This document shows, in pieces, positions 19,121 through 28,567 of a stretch of 43,774 bases of DNA. The DNA is from Methylobacter sp. (GTDB lineage Bacteria; Pseudomonadota; Gammaproteobacteria; Methylococcales; Methylomonadaceae). The first letter of the stretch is position 1, and each line of letters begins with the position of its first letter. The notes beneath the pieces are model-generated. The model was not told the DNA's origin. It searched no databases and saw only the letters and a list, made by a program, of their open reading frames with translations. The stretch spans positions 1-43,774 of the forward strand of contig JAURZV010000014.1 of NCBI GenBank assembly GCA_030653175.1, written 5' to 3'. The translations under genes and the position numbers were made by a program.

Positions 19121-21751
19121 CTACTTTTTCTTCTTGTATTTGGATTTAGCAGCCGGTTTCTCGGCAACCAGTTCGGGTTTATAGGCTTTATAGTCCGGCG
19201 CAATGCTGATCAATAATGTCAGCAAGGCCGCAACATAAGGGACTGCTTGTACCGAAAGAATGGCTATCCATAATTTGCCGCTAAAATTGTCAAAATGCTC
19301 CAAAGAAGCCATCATCCCGATAGCCACACTCAACAATATCAACAATAGCAGTTCCTGCCGGATGGTGACCAACCCGACGAATAAAGGGCTGTGTTTTTCA
19401 AACTTGGGGGTGCGCATAAACGGTTTGCCCGACGTAAACAAACCCTGCACGGTACCCTTGGCAACCGTATGAGTTAAAGCCAATCCCGACAGTGATGCGC
19501 CCAATGATTGCCAGATGGAACACGGTACACGGGCCTGATATAACCATAAGCCACGGATAATTTTAAAACTGAATATTCCCACCGTCGGCAATAAAAAGGC
19601 ATTGGCAGGAAGTTCACTGTGTATCGGATCGTAAAGAATAACGGCAGTTAGGATCAAACTGGTGATGGTAAATAACAACGCCAGCGCATCCGAAAACCAC
19701 GGCAGCCATCCGGCAATAAAATAATATTTCTGGGCGGGTGTCAGCGTGGGCTTTTTAGAGGGTAAAAAGCTGCGCCAATGTGCCTTGATGATTTGCATGG
19801 CGCCATAAACCCAGCGATAGCGCTGAGTCATGTAGCCTGACATAGTGTCGGGCATAACGCCTTTTCCAAATGAATCCTTGACGTAAACCGAATCATAGCC
19901 CGCTTCATACAGACGTAGACCTAACTCGCTGTCTTCACAAATACACCATTCCGACCATTTACCCACTTCCAGCAACGCAGACTTTCTGATCATGGTCATG
20001 GTGCCATGCTGAATAATGGCGTTGTATTCGTTTCTTTGCACCATGCCGATATTGAAAAATCCGGCATATTCCCAATAACAAAAGGACTTGAAAGCGCTTT
20101 GATCGCGGTCGCGATAATCCTGAGGCGATTGTATAAAACCGACATTTTCATTGTCGAAATAAGGCACCATGCAGTTAAGCCAGTCCGGCGACAGAATGTA
20201 ATCGCTGTCGATTACGGCGATAATCTCGGCATCGGGAGCCGTTTGTTCAAGGGCATGATTGATCGCACCCGCTTTAAAGCCCGGCCAGTTTTCCAGATGG
20301 AAGAATCTAAACTTTGGCCCCAGGCGTTCGCAATCGGCACGCACCGGTTCCCAAACCGCAGGGTCCTTGGTGTTGTTGTCCATCACCAGCACTTCCAGAT
20401 TGGGATAATCCACTTTGTCCAGAGCCTCAAGCGTCATGCGCACCATATCGGGCGGCTCATTATGGATGGGTAAATGCAGGGATACCTTGGGATATTTAAA
20501 GTCAGGGGATGGCATAAGCGGCTGAAAAGTCCTGGCCGTTTTTCGGTGCCAGATGACTTCGGCTATTTCCAGACTTTCTATTAATAAGATGACTGCCGCC
20601 ATGACCTGCATCAAAATAAGGATGCCCCAAAAGACCATGGTAAGGTTGGTTTGGTATTGCTGGGCGCCAATCGACACAGACCAGAAAATCGTGGATGCCG
20701 CAAGATTGGCAATCAAACCGAAAAACAGTAAACCGGGTAATTTTAAGCTGCTGCGGGTAAATAAAAACAAACCCATTAGAACGACACTGAAAACAGCCGC
20801 GCCGGTTGCCCAATGTTCCCAGTTGGGCATGGCAATAACATCGCTGTCCATAGGATATTTGGGCTGCCGGTCAGCATTAAAAATACCCCAATAAGCTCCC
20901 GCCGAGCCTTCCAAAGACATTTTCCAGGGTTGATCAAACGCCTCTACAATATAATAAGTGACTTTTTCAGCATCAGCCCGATTGAGAAATTCGCGCAGAA
21001 ATTTTGCCTGATTGGATACCGATGCCGTCGCATGTTTAAAAGGTTGTCCGTCTGAAGGCCAGCCGACCTCGGTAATGACGATAGGTTTATTGGGATAAGC
21101 TTTTTGCACGTCATGGTAACGGTCGAAAACATAATCCACTGCATCTTCGGCCGCTATACCTTCCCAATAAGGCAGGATGTGCACGGCTATAAAATCGACT
21201 TCGTCAACCAGCTTGGGGTGAGCAATCCACATATCCCAGGTTTCTGACGTGCTGACAGGTCGCCAGGTGTTTCGCTTTACTTCGCGAATATATTCAATCA
21301 AAGCCTCTTCCGAGACATTCTTACGCAACAGCACCTCGTTGCCCACCATGACGCGAACGATGTTGGGGTTATTCTGACGACTGACATTAATTAAGGTTTC
21401 GATTTCTTGCCGATTCTTCTCAAGATTATCGCCAATCCAGGCACCCACTGTCGTATTCAGATTATGCTTGGCGGCCAATTCAGGAACCTTGTCCAGCCCT
21501 TTAAGCACACTATAAGTACGAACGGCGTGAACCTTATTGGCAAGCAAACTCAAATCATGGTCAATATCGGCTTCGCTGGGAAAGGTATTGCTCTTTTGTG
21601 TGTCCTGCTTTCTCATGGGATCGAAAGTGACCCCCATAGTGGTTTTGGTCCAAGGTTGCAATTGCAAAGGATTGTTAACATAACTCCAAATACTGAAATT
21701 AATGAATACGAGTAGAGCGAGTGCAATGACAGTAACTATCTTGGTTTTCAT
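19121..21751 (-). CDS. NdvB-like membrane beta-glucan synthase (GH17 fused to GT2)
   Basis: An 876-residue fusion. After an N-terminal membrane segment (VIALALLVFINFSIWSYV), residues 35-310 form a periplasmic GH17-type beta-1,3-glucanase/transglucosylase domain. It contains VMVGNEVLLR near residue 135 and ITEVGWPSDG near 225, the regions of the two catalytic glutamates. Four membrane segments lead to a GT2 domain (about 425-650) with VIDSDY, CICEDSEL and the QRYRW processivity motif. C-terminal membrane segments and a Lys-rich tail follow. This architecture and length match Pseudomonas aeruginosa NdvB, linked to cyclic beta-1,3-glucans. Likely products are beta-1,3-linked, possibly cyclic, periplasmic glucans made from UDP-glucose. 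Confidence 0.88.
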   Translation of the reverse strand: MKTKIVTVIALALLVFINFSIWSYVNNPLQLQPWTKTTMGVTFDPMRKQDTQKSNTFPSEADIDHDLSLLANKVHAVRTYSVLKGLDKVPELAAKHNLNTTVGAWIGDNLEKNRQEIETLINVSRQNNPNIVRVMVGNEVLLRKNVSEEALIEYIREVKRNTWRPVSTSETWDMWIAHPKLVDEVDFIAVHILPYWEGIAAEDAVDYVFDRYHDVQKAYPNKPIVITEVGWPSDGQPFKHATASVSNQAKFLREFLNRADAEKVTYYIVEAFDQPWKMSLEGSAGAYWGIFNADRQPKYPMDSDVIAMPNWEHWATGAAVFSVVLMGLFLFTRSSLKLPGLLFFGLIANLAASTIFWSVSIGAQQYQTNLTMVFWGILILMQVMAAVILLIESLEIAEVIWHRKTARTFQPLMPSPDFKYPKVSLHLPIHNEPPDMVRMTLEALDKVDYPNLEVLVMDNNTKDPAVWEPVRADCERLGPKFRFFHLENWPGFKAGAINHALEQTAPDAEIIAVIDSDYILSPDWLNCMVPYFDNENVGFIQSPQDYRDRDQSAFKSFCYWEYAGFFNIGMVQRNEYNAIIQHGTMTMIRKSALLEVGKWSEWCICEDSELGLRLYEAGYDSVYVKDSFGKGVMPDTMSGYMTQRYRWVYGAMQIIKAHWRSFLPSKKPTLTPAQKYYFIAGWLPWFSDALALLFTITSLILTAVILYDPIHSELPANAFLLPTVGIFSFKIIRGLWLYQARVPCSIWQSLGASLSGLALTHTVAKGTVQGLFTSGKPFMRTPKFEKHSPLFVGLVTIRQELLLLILLSVAIGMMASLEHFDNFSGKLWIAILSVQAVPYVAALLTLLISIAPDYKAYKPELVAEKPAAKSKYKKKK

Positions 21752-22330
21752 TTGGGTGCTCGGTTATTCCGCTGGACTAAGAAAAATAATATTTGATTGA
21801 GGATTAAAATTTTGTACGGCTTGTACTGTAAACTTCTGCTTACGTCTATTTACCTACAGCCATGTAAGCAAGACGTTATATATCCAAAAAATACCGCGCT
21901 CTTAACATTCGGTAGCAAAGAAGGGCCATATTTTTTCAGAATTAAGCAACAAGATGCAGACTTGGTGGATATTTTACACAGGTTCTAAAGCCAATAAGGA
22001 TTTATTTACTTCTCAAGGCCGCTGAAAATCCAGCCTTATCTCGACCTTTAAATCCGGCTGTTTGTTAAAGGCAACATTCCATATTAAAGAGCCTGGGCTT
22101 CTTATCTACATCCATATAGGTAACAATACTTTTAAGCGTAGCTTCTCATTAATAACAGGTTAAAAAACTTAAAAAGATTATCAACACGAAAACACGAGGA
22201 AATAAAGCTTCGTGTTCTTCGTGTCTTCGTGGTGAATAAAGGCTTTTAATTACCTGTTTGCTAGCATTCCGTGCATAGCCGATTTGGTTCCTAATGTTGC
22301 CTGTGGGTAATGAGAAGTTACTTTTAAGCC
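21752..22330. other. Long intergenic region with a CACGAA-type inverted repeat
   Basis: I see no convincing gene in these 579 bases; a 63-codon frame at 21797-21988 has no family match that I recognise and no good leader. At 22183-22233 the arms AACACGAAAACACGAGGA and CTTCGTGTTCTTCGTGTCTT form an inverted repeat of the same kind as at 1-81. Confidence 0.55.
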
Positions 22331-23815
22331 TTATTTTTTAATATAAAGATCGGTAATCGAGCCGGTGATCATTTCGGCGGCGAAGGCGAAGGTCTCGGAT
22401 AACATTGGATGTGGGTGGACAGTCAAACCGATATCTTCGGCATCGGCGCCCATTTCCAGAGCCAGTACCGCTTCGGCAATTAATTCACCGGCATTGGGAC
22501 CGACCATGCCTGCGCCGAGAATTCTGCCGGTTTCCTTTTCACAGAGTATTTTTGTCAAGCCTTCCTTGCGTCCCAGACTTAATGAGCGCCCACTGGCCGC
22601 CCAAGGGAAAACCGCTTTGTCATAGTCTATACCCTGCTGTTTAGCCTGATTCTCAGTCAAACCCATCCAGGTTACTTCCGGATCGGTATAGGCAACAGCT
22701 GGAATGGTTAAGGCATCGAAGCCCGCTTTTAAACCGGACGCAACTTCGGCGGCAACTTTGCCTTCGTGAGAAGCCTTGTGAGCCAGCATGGGGTTTCCGG
22801 CTATATCGCCAATGGCAAAGATATGCGGAACGTTGGTTCGCTGCTGCTTATCGACAGCAATAAAACCGAGTTCATCGACATTGACTCCCGCCAGCTCAGC
22901 ACCGATCAACTTACCGTTAGGTTTGCGTCCTACGGCTACCAAGACCGCATCGAATATGGCCGAATCCGGCGCGCTTTTACCTTTATCGCCAGGGATGGTG
23001 TGTATGCCGTCAGCCGGCTGGGAGCCGGCACGGTCGAAGGAAACTTTCAGGCCGTCTTCGTGCTTTTCAATTGAGGCAACCCGCGTTTCCAGCCAGATGT
23101 TTTTATATTGCTTTTTAATACGCCGGTACAAAGGAGTAACCAAGTCGTTATCGCAACCCGGAATGATCTGATCCATCAGTTCGACCACGCTGATTTCCGA
23201 CCCAAACGCATGGTAAACCGTGGCCATTTCCAAACCTATAATGCCGCCACCGACTATCAACAGTTTTTTGGGGATTTCTGTTAATTCCAGCGCATCGGTC
23301 GAATCCCATAAACGCGGATCATCATTTGGGAAAACCGGGATTTTAGTAGGATGCGATCCGGCAGCAATAATCGCCTGATCAAAATTGACGTTTTGTATGC
23401 CTGTTTCGGTTTTCACCTCGACCATGTGGTCCGTAGTAAATCGTCCCGTACCTTGGACCAAGGTTATTTTGCGCTGCTTTACCAAACGGGCAAGCCCATC
23501 AACCAGCGTATTGGTAACACTTTCTTTCCAAGCCCGAATTTTATCTATATCAAGAGTCGGTTTACCGTAATTGAGGCCGTGTTGTTCGAACTCATCGACT
23601 TCGTGAATAATCTGTGCGACATGCAGCAGAGCCTTGGACGGAATACAGCCGACATTAAGACACACTCCGCCAAGGCCCGGATAACGCTCGATCAATACCA
23701 CTTGCTTGCCTAAATCGGCAGCGCGGAATGCCGCCGTATAACCGCCGGGGCCGCCGCCCAATACCAGAACCTCTGCATGTATCACAGACTCGTTAATCGC
23801 TGGATTAGCATCCAT
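22331..23815 (-). CDS. lpdA: Dihydrolipoyl dehydrogenase (E3) with a repeat-derived insert
   Basis: The E3 flavoprotein reoxidises dihydrolipoamide on AceF with NAD+. After a short N-terminal extension come the FAD-binding GGGPGGYTAAF (near 20) and the redox disulfide GGVCLNVGC (Cys52 and Cys57). The NAD-binding GGGIIGLEMA and the C-terminal catalytic HPHPMLSE (His469, Glu474) complete it. Residues about 261-277 (RAGSQPADGIHTIPGDK) have no counterpart in E. coli Lpd and are encoded by repeat family A (22985-23033). They sit in the loop before FDAVLVAVGRKPNG. It is the third gene of aceE-aceF-lpdA, separated from aceF by 152 bases that hold another inverted repeat. Confidence 0.96.
   Translation of the reverse strand: MDANPAINESVIHAEVLVLGGGPGGYTAAFRAADLGKQVVLIERYPGLGGVCLNVGCIPSKALLHVAQIIHEVDEFEQHGLNYGKPTLDIDKIRAWKESVTNTLVDGLARLVKQRKITLVQGTGRFTTDHMVEVKTETGIQNVNFDQAIIAAGSHPTKIPVFPNDDPRLWDSTDALELTEIPKKLLIVGGGIIGLEMATVYHAFGSEISVVELMDQIIPGCDNDLVTPLYRRIKKQYKNIWLETRVASIEKHEDGLKVSFDRAGSQPADGIHTIPGDKGKSAPDSAIFDAVLVAVGRKPNGKLIGAELAGVNVDELGFIAVDKQQRTNVPHIFAIGDIAGNPMLAHKASHEGKVAAEVASGLKAGFDALTIPAVAYTDPEVTWMGLTENQAKQQGIDYDKAVFPWAASGRSLSLGRKEGLTKILCEKETGRILGAGMVGPNAGELIAEAVLALEMGADAEDIGLTVHPHPMLSETFAFAAEMITGSITDLYIKK
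22985..23033 (+). repeat. Repeat family A copy inserted in frame in lpdA
   Basis: The unit reads ATCGCCAGGGATGGTGTGTA then TGCCGTCAGCCGGCTGGGAG. It is about 90% identical by eye to the SRAP copy at 18644-18692. The lpdA gene reads it in a different frame from aceE and SRAP, giving AGSQPADGIHTIPG instead of an APVPDSLAAYTPS-type peptide. Confidence 0.85.
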
Positions 23816-23874
23816 ATTATTCTTCCTGATTAAAGTAAAGTTAAGTAACTACTCAGTGTGATCAAATATAATGG

Positions 23875-23960
23875 AACGCGGATGACGCAGATGGATATGA
23901 TGAACACAGAGTGTTCAAGAAAAATCTTATCAAATCATAATCATCAGCGTCATCAGCGTT
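23875..23960. repeat. Inverted-repeat element between aceF and lpdA
   Basis: Left arm AACGCGGATGACGCAGATG (23875-23893) pairs with right arm CATCAGCGTCATCAGCGTT (23942-23960) at 17 of 19 positions, with 48 bases between. It could tune lpdA expression relative to aceEF. Confidence 0.7.
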
Positions 23961-23967
23961 CTATTTT

Positions 23968-25251
23968 TTAAAGTAACAACCTGCGAATATCGCCCAAATA
24001 CTGTTTAATGGCGGCCATGAAACGCGCGCCCTCTACACCGTCAATCACCCGATGGTCGTAAGTCAGATCAAGCGGTAACATCAGGCGCGGCACAAACTCC
24101 TTGCCTTCCCATACCGGTTGCATTTTGGCTCGGGTAACGCCGAGTATAGCCACTTCGGGAGCGTTGACGATAGGCGTAAAAGCCGTGCCGCCGATACCGC
24201 CGAGACTGGAAATAGTGATGCATCCGCCTTGCATTTCAGCAGGCATCAACTTGCCCAGCCGGGCTCTGTTGCTTGTTTCAGCCAGTTCGACGGATAATTC
24301 GTTGATGCCTTTACGGTTGACATCGCGTAACACCGGCACCACTAACCCGTTGGGCGTATCGACCGCAATACCGATATTAAAATATTTCTTTAATATCAGT
24401 TTTTCGCCATCGGCAGACAGTGACGCGTTAAATTGCGGAAACTGTTCCAGTGCGGCAACCAGCGCCTTGATAATAAATATCAGGCCGGTAATTTTAATGT
24501 CATCCTTGGATTTTTCGGCATTCAGCGCATTGCGGAACGCTTCCATTTCGGTAATATCCGCTTCGTCATGGTATGTGACCATCGGCAGATTCAGCCACAC
24601 GCGACTCAAATTCTGCCCGGTCAGCCGCTTGATTTTATTGAGTTTCTGCTCTTCTATATCGCCGAATTTTGAAAAATCGACGGTCGGCATGGACGGAATT
24701 CCGGTGCCGCTTTGGGCTACGCCTTCAGTCATAACCTTCTTGACGAAGTTTTTCACATCGTCTTTTAAGATACGCCCCTTGCGACCGCTGCCGGTTGTTA
24801 TTTTATGTATATCAACACCCAGCTCGCGGGCAAAAAGCCGGACACCGGGTGCGGCATGGGCCGCCCTTGCTGAACCGTTGTCAGCCAAGGTTTCCGGCAA
24901 TGGTTCGGGTTTAACAACGACCGGTTCACTGACGGGCTCCACCCGTGCAGGCGCAGGCGCAACTGCTTCCTGTACCGGCTGTTCCGGTTTTGCAGCACTA
25001 GCCTCTTCGGTACTTGCCAATACCGTCGCAATCAACGTCCCTTCAGAGACTTTATCGCCGGGCTTGATAAACAATTCCTGCACCGTACCCGCCGCGCTGG
25101 AGGGTAAATCCATGCTGGCTTTGTCGGTTTCAAGCACAGCCAGGGTTTGTTCCAGCTTTACCTCGTCGCCCGGTTTAACCAATACGTCGACCACATCAAT
25201 ATCCGCGACATTGCCGACATCAGGAACCTTAATTTCAATTAGAGCAGCCAT
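23968..25251 (-). CDS. aceF: Pyruvate dehydrogenase E2, dihydrolipoyllysine acetyltransferase
   Basis: A 427-residue core of the pyruvate dehydrogenase complex. It has a single lipoyl domain with the lipoylated lysine in ETDKASMDLP (Lys44), an Ala/Pro/Val-rich hinge (about 85-128), a peripheral-subunit-binding domain (about 131-168, GVRLFARELGVD...GSGRKGRILKDDV) and the acetyltransferase domain. The catalytic motif is DHRVIDG (His400, Asp404). E. coli AceF has three lipoyl domains, so this is a short version. It begins 16 bases after aceE ends, in one operon. Confidence 0.96.
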   Translation of the reverse strand: MAALIEIKVPDVGNVADIDVVDVLVKPGDEVKLEQTLAVLETDKASMDLPSSAAGTVQELFIKPGDKVSEGTLIATVLASTEEASAAKPEQPVQEAVAPAPARVEPVSEPVVVKPEPLPETLADNGSARAAHAAPGVRLFARELGVDIHKITTGSGRKGRILKDDVKNFVKKVMTEGVAQSGTGIPSMPTVDFSKFGDIEEQKLNKIKRLTGQNLSRVWLNLPMVTYHDEADITEMEAFRNALNAEKSKDDIKITGLIFIIKALVAALEQFPQFNASLSADGEKLILKKYFNIGIAVDTPNGLVVPVLRDVNRKGINELSVELAETSNRARLGKLMPAEMQGGCITISSLGGIGGTAFTPIVNAPEVAILGVTRAKMQPVWEGKEFVPRLMLPLDLTYDHRVIDGVEGARFMAAIKQYLGDIRRLLL

Positions 25252-25267
25252 TTTTCAATTCCTTCCG

Positions 25268-28048
25268 TTAAATTAGCCAGGGAGCTGTTACATCGGGGTT
25301 TATGCCGTATTTGGCAATAGCCACATCCACTTTGGCGGCATCGAACTGCCCCAGGTCTGCCAGGCTCTTTAGCGCCGCAATGGTGACATGGTAGCGGTCT
25401 ACCTCAAAAAACCGGCGCAGGTTTTCGCGGGTATCGGAACGGCCGAAACCATCGGTGCCCAATACTGTATAAGGCGCGGAAATTAAGCTGCGAATCTGTT
25501 CGGCAAAAGCGCGGGTGTAATCGCTGGCGGCAATCACCGGGCCTTGCGCATCGGCAAGACAATGCGCGACATGGGATTGTTTGGCTGTTTCGGTTGGATG
25601 CAGACGATTCCAGCGTTCACAGGACTGACCGTTTCTGGCCAGTTCGGTAAAACTGGTGCAGCTCCATAAATCGGCTTCCACGCCCCAGTCATTGCGCAGT
25701 AATTCAGCAGCCGCTTCGACTTCACGGAAAATCGTTCCCGAACCCAATAACTGTACGCGAGGTCCTTTCTTTATCTCCATGGATGGAGTGTATGCCGCAA
25801 GACTGTCGGGAACAGGCGCGGCGATCTCCATGGATGGAGTGTATGCCGCAGGACTGTCGGGAACAGGCGCGGCGTTAGCGCCTTTTTTGAAGCTGTACAT
25901 GCCTTTGAGTATATCCAGCTCCACACCTTTAGGCATCGCGGGATGAGCATAATTTTCGTTCATCACGGTGATGTAATAAAAAACATCTTCCTGTTCGACA
26001 TACATGCGTCGCAAACCGTCTTGAATGATCACCGCCAGTTCATACGCATAGGTCGGATCGTAGGACACGCAGTTGGGTACGGTTGCCGCCATCAAGTGAC
26101 TGTGTCCGTCTTCATGTTGCAGGCCTTCGCCATTCAGCGTGGTTCTGCCCGCCGTGCCGCCCATTAAAAAGCCGCGTGTGCGTTGGTCGGCGGCCGCCCA
26201 TATTAAATCGCCAACCCGCTGAAAGCCGAACATCGAATAATAAATAAAAAACGGGATCATCGGCACGTTATGGGTTGAATACGAGGTACCCGCCGCAATC
26301 CAGTCGCACAAACCGCCCGCTTCATTGATACCTTCCTGCAATACCTGTCCGTGTTTGTCTTCCTTGTAAAACATCAGTTGATCGGCATCTTGCGGGGTGT
26401 ACAACTGACCGACCTGCGACCAGATGCCCAGTTGCCGGAACATGCCTTCCATACCGAAAGTTCTCGATTCGTCGGGAACAATCGGCACGATACGTTTACC
26501 GATGTTTTCATCTTTGGTCAGAATGTTAAGCAGGCGCACGAAAGCCATGGTAGTGGAAGTTTCCCGGCCTTCGCCGCTGGCTTCCAGCAACGGCTTGAAA
26601 TCACTCAATACCGGCACATCCAGCGCATAAGATTTTGCCCTTCTGGCGGGCAAATGGCCGCCCAGTTCGCTACGACGCTTCTGCATGTAAGCCAGTTCTT
26701 TTGAACCTTCGGCAAAACTGAGATAAGGCAGGTCATGCAGCTCTTCATCAGTAACCGGCAACGCATAACGACTGCGAAAGTTACTTAACGAACTGGGACT
26801 CATTTTTTTCTGTTGATGAGAGATATTCTGGGCTTCTCCTGAATCGCCCATGCCATAACCTTTAATGGTCTTAGCCAGAATGACGGTGGGTTGGCCTTTA
26901 TGGTTTACCGCTGCATGGAAAGCGGCAAAAACTTTAACCGGATCATGTCCGCCGCGATTAAGTTCATAGATGTCACGATCCGACCAGTCGGAAACCATGG
27001 CTTTTAATTCCGGGGTATTAAAGAAATGTTCGCGCACATAGGCGCCGTTTTTAGCTTTAAAAGTTTGATAATCGCCATCGACACAGGACATCATACGTGC
27101 CGCCAGCAGCCCGTCTTTATCGCGAGCCAGCAACGCATCCCAACGCTGCCCCCAAACCAGCTTGATCACATTCCAACCGGCGCCGCGAAATTCACTTTCC
27201 AGTTCCTGAATGATTTTGCCATTGCCGCGCACCGGTCCATCGAGACGTTGCAGATTGCAGTTGATAACAAAAATAAGATTATCCAGCTTTTCCCGTCCGG
27301 CCATACCGATGGCGCCCAAAGATTCGGGCTCATCAGTTTCACCATCGCCAAGAAAGCTCCAGACCTTGCGGTTTGAAGTATCGGCAAAACCGCGATCCTG
27401 CAGATAGCGCATAAAACGAGCCTGATAAATAGCCATAATCGGCCCAAGCCCCATGGAAACCGTCGGGAACTGCCAGAAATCCGGCATCAGCCAGGGATGA
27501 GGATAAGACGACAAGCCGTTGCCGTTCACTTCCTGACGAAAGTTATCCATCTGTTCCAGCGTCAATCGTCCCAGCAAAAACGCGCGGGCATAATCACCCG
27601 GCGTTAAATGACCTTGAGTAAAAATCAGATCGCCGTCATGTTGATCTGAAGGCGCATGCCAGAAGTGGTTATAACCCACGTCATATAAAGTAGCCGCCGA
27701 AGCAAAACTGGCAATGTGCCCGCCGACGTTGGTGTGCTTATTCGCCCTTAACACCATCATCATCGCATTCCAGCGTACATAAGCGCGAATATTGTGCTCT
27801 ATATCGATGTCACCGGGAAACTGCGCCTGTTGTGCAACAGGAATGGTATTGATATAGGCGGTATTGGCGCTGAAGGGAATGTCGAATCCTGCATGCCGGG
27901 TGACCTCAACCAACCGCTCAATCAGGAAGTGTACACGCTCGCTGCCGTCGTGTTCCAACACGGCTTGCAGCGCTTCAATCCACTCCCTGGTTTCTGCTGG
28001 ATCGACGTCATTCTGTCCGGTGATTTTTGAGATTAAACTATTGGTCAT
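25268..28048 (-). CDS. aceE: Pyruvate dehydrogenase E1 (homodimeric type) with a tandem repeat-derived insert
   Basis: This 926-residue ThDP-dependent E1 decarboxylates pyruvate and acetylates the AceF lipoyl group. The ThDP-binding motif GDGETDEPES...NCNLQRLDGPVRGN is near residues 230-275. The homodimeric-type features LMGGTAGRTTLNGEGLQHEDGHS and LGTDGFGRSD are intact. Residues about 725-758 hold two copies of a 17-residue unit (AAPVPDSxAAYTPSMEI) with no counterpart in E. coli AceE, encoded by tandem 51-base repeats at 25773-25874. It is first in aceE-aceF-lpdA. No pdhR lies upstream. Confidence 0.97.
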   Translation of the reverse strand: MTNSLISKITGQNDVDPAETREWIEALQAVLEHDGSERVHFLIERLVEVTRHAGFDIPFSANTAYINTIPVAQQAQFPGDIDIEHNIRAYVRWNAMMMVLRANKHTNVGGHIASFASAATLYDVGYNHFWHAPSDQHDGDLIFTQGHLTPGDYARAFLLGRLTLEQMDNFRQEVNGNGLSSYPHPWLMPDFWQFPTVSMGLGPIMAIYQARFMRYLQDRGFADTSNRKVWSFLGDGETDEPESLGAIGMAGREKLDNLIFVINCNLQRLDGPVRGNGKIIQELESEFRGAGWNVIKLVWGQRWDALLARDKDGLLAARMMSCVDGDYQTFKAKNGAYVREHFFNTPELKAMVSDWSDRDIYELNRGGHDPVKVFAAFHAAVNHKGQPTVILAKTIKGYGMGDSGEAQNISHQQKKMSPSSLSNFRSRYALPVTDEELHDLPYLSFAEGSKELAYMQKRRSELGGHLPARRAKSYALDVPVLSDFKPLLEASGEGRETSTTMAFVRLLNILTKDENIGKRIVPIVPDESRTFGMEGMFRQLGIWSQVGQLYTPQDADQLMFYKEDKHGQVLQEGINEAGGLCDWIAAGTSYSTHNVPMIPFFIYYSMFGFQRVGDLIWAAADQRTRGFLMGGTAGRTTLNGEGLQHEDGHSHLMAATVPNCVSYDPTYAYELAVIIQDGLRRMYVEQEDVFYYITVMNENYAHPAMPKGVELDILKGMYSFKKGANAAPVPDSPAAYTPSMEIAAPVPDSLAAYTPSMEIKKGPRVQLLGSGTIFREVEAAAELLRNDWGVEADLWSCTSFTELARNGQSCERWNRLHPTETAKQSHVAHCLADAQGPVIAASDYTRAFAEQIRSLISAPYTVLGTDGFGRSDTRENLRRFFEVDRYHVTIAALKSLADLGQFDAAKVDVAIAKYGINPDVTAPWLI
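25773..25874 (+). repeat. Tandem pair of 51-bp family A repeats inside aceE
   Basis: Units 25773-25823 and 25824-25874 differ at a single base. Each holds the palindrome CTCCATGGATGGAG, then GTGTATGCCGC and GGGAACAGGCGCGG. Being 51 bases (17 codons), each keeps the aceE frame. They align with the SRAP and lpdA copies. Confidence 0.9.
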
Positions 28049-28567
28049 TGATTGATCCTGTTACGGCGGATATGCATGGATTAAAAATGTAGGTTGAGTT
28101 TACCCATAGGGCACAAGAGCGTAGCATCGGTAATTGCTTCATGCATCGCCTCGGCAATAGCTCCCTGCATTGCTCTATCTCCTGCATAACCCACATAAAT
28201 GCGGGCAATGCAGATATTGCATAAGGCCATGGATGGCCTGTAGTAGAGCACCAACAGTAGGCGCTTTAGGCGACGCAGGAGCAGTTGCCGATGAGCAAAT
28301 ATCTGTCCATGCAGTCGTAACCCGATATTTTACTGAAATAGTGAAAGCAAGGCCAGAAATGCTCTAATTATTGCGCATAGTATAAACAATGCGAGGGGGG
28401 CAATGCACCCGTTTTAGTCATCTTGATGCTGAAAGCGGGATGATGAATTCGAGTTTTACTGATCGGATGTTTGTTTTTTTGCGACCTGGCGGTTTATTAT
28501 AGATAAAGCTGCCTCAAACCAGAGCAGACGGACTTTCACCCCGAATCACTCACCTTACCGATAAAAC
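28049..28567. other. Divergent intergenic region between aceE and uppP, with repeats
   Basis: This region must hold promoters for the aceE operon and uppP. At 28225-28290 lies a repeat related to 14595-14680, starting with the palindrome GGCCATGGATGGCC and ending CTTTAGGCGACGCAGGAGCAG. The stretch 28110-28220 shows further degenerate copies of GCAAT/GCATTGC motifs. No gene is supported, and the uppP ATG has no strong Shine-Dalgarno sequence. Confidence 0.5.

Noticed and set aside
24101-25276. 391-codon plus-strand frame opposite aceF
   Set aside because: It is the antisense shadow of a highly conserved gene, rich in Ser/Pro/Leu, with no recognisable domain.
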